From the NCBI GenBank assembly GCA_903642265.1, contig CAHJWN010000026.1, positions 1 through 46,459 on the forward strand: a stretch of DNA of 46,459 nucleotides, written 5' to 3'. Below, piece by piece: positions 40,185 to 46,459 of the stretch (position 1 is its first letter; each line of letters starts with the position of its first letter). This DNA comes from Acidobacteriaceae bacterium. Its GTDB lineage: Bacteria; Acidobacteriota; Terriglobia; Terriglobales; Acidobacteriaceae. The notes under the pieces were generated by a model. That model was given only the letters and a program-made list of their open reading frames with translations. It made no database searches and was not told the DNA's origin. The position numbers and the translations under genes are program-made.

Positions 40185-40234
40185 AGAAAGAGAGTGGTCG
40201 CTTCAAGGCCACTCGCCTCACCCAGGACCCCATC

Positions 40235-40561
40235 ATGATCTTGAAAAGCAGAGCGATGAAGACCTTAGATCAAGCAACAGCCGTACTGGAGGAGTTGAAG
40301 CGTACGTATGAACCGAAGATTGCTTCTGGAACTCTGACCGAGGAAGATCGAGAGCGGATCCGCCGTCGTCTCGAGCTGGCGACAGATCTAGAGAGCCGTT
40401 CTCAGAATCAAAGTAACGTCTCTATGCTGGGCGACCTTGTACAAGGAGGGAAGCGGTTCCTCAAGACTGGCCGTTGGATCATGTCCAGTGAAGAGTATGG
40501 TCGGGAGCTTCTGGCTCTTCGTAAAGCAGCAGAGGTGCAAATAGCCGCGCTGCAACGATGA
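40235..40561 (+). CDS. Small hypothetical helical protein (108 aa)
   Basis: Charged helices make up most of it (AVLEELKRTYEPKIASG, EEDRERIRRRLELATDLE). There is no signal or membrane segment. A second ATG at 40256 is possible. It follows a GAGTGG/CCACTC hairpin (40192-40214). The family is unknown. Confidence 0.55.
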   Translation: MILKSRAMKTLDQATAVLEELKRTYEPKIASGTLTEEDRERIRRRLELATDLESRSQNQSNVSMLGDLVQGGKRFLKTGRWIMSSEEYGRELLALRKAAEVQIAALQR

Positions 40562-40569
40562 GTCATGCA

Positions 40570-40642
40570 GGTGCTGTATTAACACCCAATGCTGTAACAA
40601 CACCTGGTGCTACAACAGCACCCATGCTGTAACAGCACCAGT
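40570..40642. repeat. Short degenerate GCTGT/ACAGC repeat cluster
   Basis: Units of the kind GGTGCTGT and AACAGCACC alternate several times, building overlapping small palindromes. The 12-mer AACAGCACCAGT at its end is shared with the inverted repeat at 38039-38075. It lies between two genes and has no reading frame of note. Slippage or binding by a plasmid protein could explain it. Confidence 0.6.
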
Positions 40643-40723
40643 TGATTTCGATGCAGCAGCTGATGCTGTTATCCGCGTAAATGATTTTCGCTGAATACGA
40701 TCTCGGGCTAGAGTGGCGGAACG

Positions 40724-42193
40724 ATGGAGAACCTGAGCGTGAGTGGCGGCGGACTTACTGGGATTGTGAGGCGGTGGCGCAAGCGCCCAGCTCAGAAAGA
40801 AACCACGCAGGAATCGTTCTTTCCTTCGGTCAAAACGGACGCTTTCCCCCCGCTGAAGCCTAGCCCCGTTCATCAGCAGCTCGCTGAGGATCCCGAGCTA
40901 ACGCCCGACCAAGCGGAGGCTCTGCAGAGTATCGAGGCCGCATTTGAGCCGGGGAGCTTCTATCTTCTGACGGGACACGCAGGTACCGGAAAAACCTACC
41001 TGATGCAGCGCCTAACCAAGAACATGCTGGCGAACAAGCGTCGGGTGATCCTGAGCGCTCCCACCCACAAAGCCGTGACGGTTCTTGCGCGCAAGCTCGC
41101 AGAGGCCAAGATCGTAGGCGTGCCTTGTCGCACCATTCACAGCGTGCTCAGCCTCAAAGCCAAGCCCCAGGCTGACCGCTTGATCTTCCAGCGGGAGCGG
41201 GGCGCCGAGCCTGTCACGGCCGACGTTGTGGTGGTGGACGAGTGCAGCATGGTGGACGAGGACCTGTTCCGCCACATCAAACGCCATCTTCCCAACGCTT
41301 TCGTGCTGTTTGTGGGTGACCCAGCCCAGCTTCCACCCGTTGGAGAGCTCGAAAGCCAGACCTTCCGCACTCAGAACCGATCGCACCTGACGACGATTGT
41401 CCGTCAAGCAGCCGGCAACCCGATCCTCGCTGCCGCCGGCGTCATCCGCAGTAGTCAGGGCGGAGATCCAGACCTGTCCTGGTGCAAGCAGTCGGCACTC
41501 GAAAGCGGGCATGGCGTCTTCGTTCCCGGGCCTGCGGCGCACCGCTGGATGAAGAAGGCCTTCACCTCAGACGAGTTCGAGGCGGACCCGGACAGCTTTC
41601 GTTACCTTGCCTGGACGAACGAACGCGTGGCGCAGGTCAATGAGATGGTCCGCCGGTGGCGACACGGGGAGCAGATCCCGACACCCTTCATGCCGGGCGA
41701 AAGCGCTCTCTTTCGTCAGCCGCTCATACTCGACAACACCCTCCTCTTCGCAAACAACCAGGAGGCCAAGGTCATCGCGATCGAGCGCGGCACCTTCACC
41801 CATGAGGTCGAGGAGTCACACGGAGTCCCGAAGTGGACTGCTTCGGTGCCCTCTTGGGAGCTCTGCCTGCGCGATGCGGACGGCAACGAGAAGACGGTCC
41901 ACATGGTTGCGGACAACGGCGAGTTCCAGAAGGTGATCGCTCGCATCACAGATGAGGCTGCTGATTCACGGCTGCGGTGGAAGCATCTGCATGAGTTCAA
42001 ACAAAGCTTGGCGCAGCTCCAGTCCATCTACGCCCTGACGGTGCACAAGAGCCAAGGCTCCACCATTGGATCGGTCTTCGTCGACCTCCCAGACATTCGC
42101 CGGCGTGAAGAGACGAACCTGCTCGAGGCGCAGCAGATGCTGTATGTGGCTGTGACCCGGCCGTCGAAACGGTTGATTGTGGTTGGCAGATAG
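40724..42193 (+). CDS. RecD-like SF1 DNA helicase (489 aa)
   Basis: Walker A is GHAGTGKT at 84-91. Walker B is VVVDECSMVDE with D172/E173, and GDPAQLPPVG follows. Near the C-terminus are YALTVHKSQGST and MLYVAVTRPSKRL, typical of RecD/Dda-type 5'-3' helicases. The N-terminal 70 residues are a variable lead. It would unwind plasmid DNA in replication, transfer or recombination with SSB and the annealase. The ATG at 40724 has only a weak ribosome binding site, so a different start is possible. Confidence 0.85.
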   Translation: MENLSVSGGGLTGIVRRWRKRPAQKETTQESFFPSVKTDAFPPLKPSPVHQQLAEDPELTPDQAEALQSIEAAFEPGSFYLLTGHAGTGKTYLMQRLTKNMLANKRRVILSAPTHKAVTVLARKLAEAKIVGVPCRTIHSVLSLKAKPQADRLIFQRERGAEPVTADVVVVDECSMVDEDLFRHIKRHLPNAFVLFVGDPAQLPPVGELESQTFRTQNRSHLTTIVRQAAGNPILAAAGVIRSSQGGDPDLSWCKQSALESGHGVFVPGPAAHRWMKKAFTSDEFEADPDSFRYLAWTNERVAQVNEMVRRWRHGEQIPTPFMPGESALFRQPLILDNTLLFANNQEAKVIAIERGTFTHEVEESHGVPKWTASVPSWELCLRDADGNEKTVHMVADNGEFQKVIARITDEAADSRLRWKHLHEFKQSLAQLQSIYALTVHKSQGSTIGSVFVDLPDIRRREETNLLEAQQMLYVAVTRPSKRLIVVGR

Positions 42194-42210
42194 CAGTTCG
42201 ATAATGAGCC

Positions 42211-44616
42211 ATGCAGCAAGCGGCGCCTACTACCGAATACGAAACTCGGCTTGAGCAGTTCTCCAACTGCTTCAAGGACGAAAAGGATCTGCGGCTCGCC
42301 CTCATCGCGCTCCTTGAGAGGCTTCCGAACACGTCGCGAGTTCGACATTTGCACGGCACCAGTGAGCGTGGGAAAGATATCGTTTTTACAACTAGCGGCG
42401 CTTTTGGCACGACGGAGGTTGTCGCCTGTGTTGTGAAGAACGCTGCTATCACGGGGGGTGTCCAAGCCGACACAGGAGCGCGCACCGTTTACATCCAGGC
42501 CGAACAGTGCCTCGATACTCCATTCCTTGAGAGCGACGGTAAAGAAAAGAACGTAAATCGTGTTTTCGTCATCACTCCTTTTGAATGTACCCAGATCGCG
42601 ATCGACTCAATCAAAGGCAAACTGGCCAGGCCTGAGGCCGCGATCAAGTTTCTCTATGGGCGGGAACTGTTTGAGTTGTTCAATGAGCACTACCCGGAAT
42701 ACCTGGTTTTTAGATCAGGCCTCTTCGGTTCATACATAACTGATCTCGAAAGGGGCGTCTCCAAAGACACGGCCGTCGCTAATCTGCTAATGAAGTTCGG
42801 GATTTCGGGAGACCTTCATCAAGCTTCTCGGATTTATGTGCAACCCACCTTACAGATCCGGATCGCGAAGCAGTTCCTGCTTGCCGAGTGGCCCAACCCA
42901 GGTTCCTTACTTCAACCGATACTTGAGTCCGACGTTCAATCGCTTGCTTCGCGTGTCGTCGTCTTAAGCCGTTTCCTGAAACTGCTTGTCAGTAAAAACG
43001 AGGCCGGGGAAGTACAGCACGTCTTGGAGGGTCTGACATCTTCCATGAAGACGGCATGGAAGACTGCTTTCGAGGAACATCGGAGGCAGCATGATCTGCT
43101 CGGTCTCTCAGAAAGCAGCGAAAGGAAGCGAACCCGCCTCTCAGTGCCTGCCATGTTGCAGCTCGATGAGAAGTTTCAGCGACGATCTGTTGAGATGAGG
43201 AAGACATATGAGGCCTTTTTAGAAAGGCTGGCACGCGCAAACGAGCTCGCAGAATCAAAACCAGAAACGTTGGAAGCGTTTTTAGCGCATCCGTACCGAC
43301 ACGACTACTCATACGTCCGTGGCATTGCCGCCCAAATGCCATCTATCTTCGACGATTCGATTCTCTTTGTTTCGATCATCAGCACCACAAGCCAGGCTTC
43401 GATTATTTCAGGTGAAGATCTTCTCTTGACCGCTCCCGCAGGATTCGGCAAGTCGTCTTTCTGTCGTTGGAACGTTCTCAACGATCTCAAAGCTCTGAAG
43501 GACGGAATCTCAGATGTGGTCCCTGTGTTGATCCCGTTGCACCAATTGCGCATGGACTTGACTTCCGACGCCACCGGATTGTTTGAAACCTATGGCACCC
43601 TCGGGGAGCTGTGGGCGACGCGTAGGTCTACAGACGGCAACAAGGTCTTACGGCGATTTCGCTTATACCTTGATGGGCTGGACGAAGTGCCAGACGTAGA
43701 TCGACAGCAGCAACTCAGCGGTCTAGTGCATCAGCTAAAACGTGATGATCCGCTAACGCAGCTAGTATTCACTGGACGCGATTACGTTGCGGGCTCGCAT
43801 CTCGGTACACTGTCTCGCCTGCACGTAGCTGAGATGGATGATCAGCAGGTCGAGCAGTTAGTGCGTCAGTGGTTCGAGGGTCGGCAAGAACAGGAAGCAC
43901 TGTTTAAGAAGCAAATTGCTCATCTCCCATCCATGGCTCCTATCATGCATGTTCCTCTTCTCGCCACACTTATCCTTAGCGTCCACGAGAGTACCAGTAC
44001 GTTGCCCGAGTCGAAGGTAAAGCTTTACGAGATGTTTATCTCGCTGATGGCTGGCGGCTGGGATGCGGCCAAGCGGGTTCATCGTGACAGTGGTTTTGGT
44101 CCTCAGCCGAAAGTCACGGTGCTGCAGCACCTTGCTGGACGTTTACAGATTGGTGAGCGCCGTAAGGCGAGCGTGTCTGACTTTCGCAACGCAGTGCGAG
44201 CGCAGCTGCCGGCGCTCGAGAACCAGAGCGAGGTTCTACTTGAAGAAGTCGTTCAGGACGGGCTGTTGACTGCGATAGGGGACGGCTACGAGTTCAGTCA
44301 TCATTCATTCCAGGAATACCTGGCAGCGAAGGACTTGTGTGGGCCGAACAGTAAGAGGGCTAGCGAGGCAATCAGCCGCTACCTCCGTGGGAACGGTTGG
44401 TGGAGCGAAGTGCTCTTCTTTTACGTAGCACTTTCAGGACAGCCGAAGCCTATGGAAATGTTCGTCAGAGCTGAGTCACTTCGGTGCGCACGGTCTTACT
44501 TCGAACCCCAGATGCTGAAGCGAGCGCAACTGCTACTGACGCAGCTTCAGAGTGCCTTCCCTGGCGCGCAAGTAGATTTCAGATTTCCTCAATGGCCCAG
44601 AACAAGCCAGAACTGA
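42211..44616 (+). CDS. NACHT-type NTPase with restriction-nuclease-like N-terminus, likely defence (801 aa)
   Basis: The N-terminal domain (residues about 45-80) has GTSERGKDIVF (D56) and VVACVVK (K76), as in Mrr-like restriction nucleases. The expected middle acidic or Gln residue before K76 is Val74, so activity is uncertain. The NACHT module shows APAGFGKSS near 407-416 and LYLDGLDEVPD at 485-495. GRDYVAG comes next, and FSHHSFQEYLAA near 695, as in bacterial NACHT and STAND proteins. There is no long sensor repeat at the end. Such proteins sense phage or foreign DNA and cut nucleic acid. The gene is separate from the transfer genes and probably protects the plasmid or host. Confidence 0.75.
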   Translation: MQQAAPTTEYETRLEQFSNCFKDEKDLRLALIALLERLPNTSRVRHLHGTSERGKDIVFTTSGAFGTTEVVACVVKNAAITGGVQADTGARTVYIQAEQCLDTPFLESDGKEKNVNRVFVITPFECTQIAIDSIKGKLARPEAAIKFLYGRELFELFNEHYPEYLVFRSGLFGSYITDLERGVSKDTAVANLLMKFGISGDLHQASRIYVQPTLQIRIAKQFLLAEWPNPGSLLQPILESDVQSLASRVVVLSRFLKLLVSKNEAGEVQHVLEGLTSSMKTAWKTAFEEHRRQHDLLGLSESSERKRTRLSVPAMLQLDEKFQRRSVEMRKTYEAFLERLARANELAESKPETLEAFLAHPYRHDYSYVRGIAAQMPSIFDDSILFVSIISTTSQASIISGEDLLLTAPAGFGKSSFCRWNVLNDLKALKDGISDVVPVLIPLHQLRMDLTSDATGLFETYGTLGELWATRRSTDGNKVLRRFRLYLDGLDEVPDVDRQQQLSGLVHQLKRDDPLTQLVFTGRDYVAGSHLGTLSRLHVAEMDDQQVEQLVRQWFEGRQEQEALFKKQIAHLPSMAPIMHVPLLATLILSVHESTSTLPESKVKLYEMFISLMAGGWDAAKRVHRDSGFGPQPKVTVLQHLAGRLQIGERRKASVSDFRNAVRAQLPALENQSEVLLEEVVQDGLLTAIGDGYEFSHHSFQEYLAAKDLCGPNSKRASEAISRYLRGNGWWSEVLFFYVALSGQPKPMEMFVRAESLRCARSYFEPQMLKRAQLLLTQLQSAFPGAQVDFRFPQWPRTSQN

Positions 44617-44703
44617 TTGCAGTTCGTCGGATCGGTTAGGCCCTAACGAGGCTACAAGCGGAGAACGTAGTACCACGTAAATCAAATCCTGTTCCTGTCA
44701 CGA

Positions 44704-44730
44704 GGCCAGCTTTCGCTGGCCTTTTCCTTT
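44704..44730 (+). terminator. Rho-independent terminator after the NACHT gene
   Basis: GGCCAGC (44704-44710) pairs with GCTGGCC (44715-44721) around TTTC, followed by TTTTCCTTT. Confidence 0.88.
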
Positions 44731-44759
44731 GCTCATTCGCTCACTTCAGGAGACCCATC

Positions 44760-46459
44760 ATGGAAACCTACTTCGACTACCTACGTGCGATGGCTCCCGA
44801 ACTGGGGTTGCGCATCGTGGAGACCTATCCTGCGCTGCAATCCCCCAAGGACGAGACCGCGCCTCGCCTGAGCTCTCTGCTTCGTTCCCCTCTGCCCGCA
44901 CAGTCCCTTGCCATCACGGGGCTCGCCAAATACCTGAAGACTGCTCGGGCAGCTCGCATTGTCGCGGAGTGTGGGGCAGGGAAGACATTCATGTCGCTGG
45001 GCACCATCCACGTACACGCCGGCGACAAGCCCTATACCTCGCTGGTGATGTGCCCACCGCACATCGTTCACAAGTGGGCGCGTGAGGCCCTGCTCACCGT
45101 TCCCGGGGCGCGCACTTTCATCATTGAGGATCTTCGCAACGGTGGGGATCCGAAGAACACGCATGGCATTGTGGAGGTCAAGCTCGAGAAGGGAAAGACC
45201 GTCGTCCGCGGCCTCACCACTACGCTCCCGAAGTTGCGGAGCATGGGGCGCACGGGGTGGCGCGCTCTCTGCCCCGGTCCTGCCTTCTTCATCATGGGCA
45301 AGGAGAAGGGCAAACTGGGCTACTTCTGGAAGCACGCCGTCAATGTAGCCCGGAGCGGCCGGGATCTCGGCGGTCTGATCAACCCCGACACAGGCTTAGC
45401 CATTCGCTCCAAAGAGGGCGGTTACCTCACCCGAGTGGACCTCCGGGAGGCCAAGTTCCACGAGACCTACACGGCAGGGAAGACGGGCACCACCCGGTAC
45501 TCTCCGCTCTGGCAGGCCGATGGCAGCAAGATCCAGCGTATGGCGCCTCTCGACTTCATTGGCCGTTACATGAAGGGCTGGTGGGACTACGCGATCGCCG
45601 ATGAGTTGCACCAGCTCGCCGGCGACACGGCGCAGGGAAACGGACTCGGGGTACTCGCCCGTTGCGCCGAGAAGCTGATCGCCCTGACCGGCACCCTGAT
45701 GGGCGGCTATGCCGATGACCTGTTCAACATCTTCTATCGCATGGAACCGCGGCGGATGGTGGCGGCCGGGTACGAGGCAGGTAGCCAGGGGCGGCGCGAC
45801 TTCCAGGAGCAGTACGGCGTTCTTGAGACCGTGGAGAAGGTCCGCGAGACCGATAACGCCTGCTCCAAGGCCCAGAAGCGCACTGTCCAGGTGCTCCGAA
45901 AGCCCGGCGCGTCACCACTGCTCTTCGGCAAATACCTCATGGAGTCCACTGCTTTCATCACGCTTGAGGACATTTCGGATCAGCTGCCTTCCTACGAGGA
46001 GAGCGTGCTGACCGTCGATATGGACAAGGAGCTTGGGAAAGCCTACGAGGAGATCTCGGAGGACATCACATCCGCGATGAAGGAGCACCGGGGCAACAAG
46101 AGCCTGATGAGCGTCATGCTCAACACGCTGCTGCTGTATCCGGACCACCCCTTCGACCTCGAGGAGATCTGGGGCAAGAAGTACGACCAGAAGGAGGGCG
46201 GCATGGTGCCCTTCTTCGTTACCCGTCCCCCGGACCTGTCCAAGGCTGTCACCTATGCCAAGGAGCAGCGCCTCATCGAGGACATCCGTGAGGAGCTGCG
46301 CCAGGGCCGGCGGTGCCAGGTCTACGCCACGTTCACAGGCAAGCATGATGTGACGGGGCGGCTGGCCGAGGTTCTCCAGCAGGCAGGCTTTCGTGTGGCC
46401 GTCCTGCGCTCCACGGTGGCCACAGACAAGCGGGAGGCCTGGTACGACAAGCAGTTGAA
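44760..46459 (+). CDS. SF2/SNF2-like DEAD-type helicase (partial, runs off window)
   Basis: Walker A is ECGAGKT at 70-76, then LVMCPPHIVHKW (motif Ia type). The DExH box is ADELHQL with D281/E282, and ALTGTLMGGYADDLF matches motif III. The reading frame is still open at the window end after 566 residues, inside the second RecA-like domain. The gene would use ATP to move along DNA or RNA, or to strip proteins. CAGGAG precedes the ATG at 44760. Its position after primase, SSB, annealase and RecD-like genes suits a plasmid replication or repair module. Confidence 0.8.
   Translation, partial: METYFDYLRAMAPELGLRIVETYPALQSPKDETAPRLSSLLRSPLPAQSLAITGLAKYLKTARAARIVAECGAGKTFMSLGTIHVHAGDKPYTSLVMCPPHIVHKWAREALLTVPGARTFIIEDLRNGGDPKNTHGIVEVKLEKGKTVVRGLTTTLPKLRSMGRTGWRALCPGPAFFIMGKEKGKLGYFWKHAVNVARSGRDLGGLINPDTGLAIRSKEGGYLTRVDLREAKFHETYTAGKTGTTRYSPLWQADGSKIQRMAPLDFIGRYMKGWWDYAIADELHQLAGDTAQGNGLGVLARCAEKLIALTGTLMGGYADDLFNIFYRMEPRRMVAAGYEAGSQGRRDFQEQYGVLETVEKVRETDNACSKAQKRTVQVLRKPGASPLLFGKYLMESTAFITLEDISDQLPSYEESVLTVDMDKELGKAYEEISEDITSAMKEHRGNKSLMSVMLNTLLLYPDHPFDLEEIWGKKYDQKEGGMVPFFVTRPPDLSKAVTYAKEQRLIEDIREELRQGRRCQVYATFTGKHDVTGRLAEVLQQAGFRVAVLRSTVATDKREAWYDKQL

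Overview
The window looks like about 46 kb of a large conjugative plasmid (or a plasmid-like element). All credible genes lie on the + strand. GC content is moderately high, and many genes carry a GAAAGGA-type ribosome binding site. The organism is probably an acidobacterium of the Terriglobia type. I infer this only loosely, from the ankyrin protein with an acidobacterial-style N-terminus and from the overall gene style. No chromosomal marker, rRNA, tRNA, CRISPR array or intact transposase was seen.

Layout. (1) 1-1.67 kb: the C-terminal part of a RepA-type replication initiator, then a non-coding origin. The origin holds about eight widely spaced iteron-like repeats in one orientation and a tight array of five iterons at 21-22 bp spacing in the other. 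(2) 1.7-24.2 kb: a type IV secretion/conjugation region. In order it has a MoxR-like ATPase, a VirB1-like transglycosylase (frameshifted), VirB9, VirB10, a VirB2-like pilin, small membrane proteins, a second protein with two fused pilin-like repeats, VirB3, VirB4, two VirB5/TrbJ-like proteins, VirB6, VirB8, an 806-aa polymerase-like protein, two small genes with matching structured leaders, a second VirB9-like protein, a tail-anchored protein, a VirD4-type coupling ATPase, a coiled-coil membrane protein and a replication-relaxation (MobC-like) protein. No VirB11 and no relaxase gene are visible. (3) 24.3-24.5 kb: a candidate oriT with an inverted repeat followed by a sequence like the IncP nick site. 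(4) 24.6-32.5 kb: accessory genes. These are two PP-loop (PAPS-reductase-like) proteins, a DnaJ-type zinc-finger protein, an ankyrin protein, a tRNA-guanine-transglycosylase/DpdA-like protein (frameshifted) and several unknowns. (5) 32.6-46.5 kb: a DNA-processing and defence module. It has an archaeo-eukaryotic primase, a PLD nuclease, SSB, a Rad52-like annealase, an adenine-methyltransferase-like protein, a RecD-like helicase, a NACHT NTPase with a restriction-nuclease-like N-terminus, and an SF2/SNF2-like helicase cut by the window end.

The most exciting item is the 806-aa gene at 15782-18202. Its motifs match, in order, the landmarks of the two-barrel RNA polymerase superfamily that includes eukaryotic RNA-dependent RNA polymerases and the phage enzyme YonO. 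The catalytic loop reads GGDFDFD instead of the usual GGDxDGD. It sits inside the conjugation operon and follows a long, strongly folded leader.

Two other themes run through the window. Many genes are separated by perfect hairpins placed just before a ribosome binding site. Four genes are each broken by a single-base deletion that one inserted base would repair, which looks more like assembly error than gene decay.
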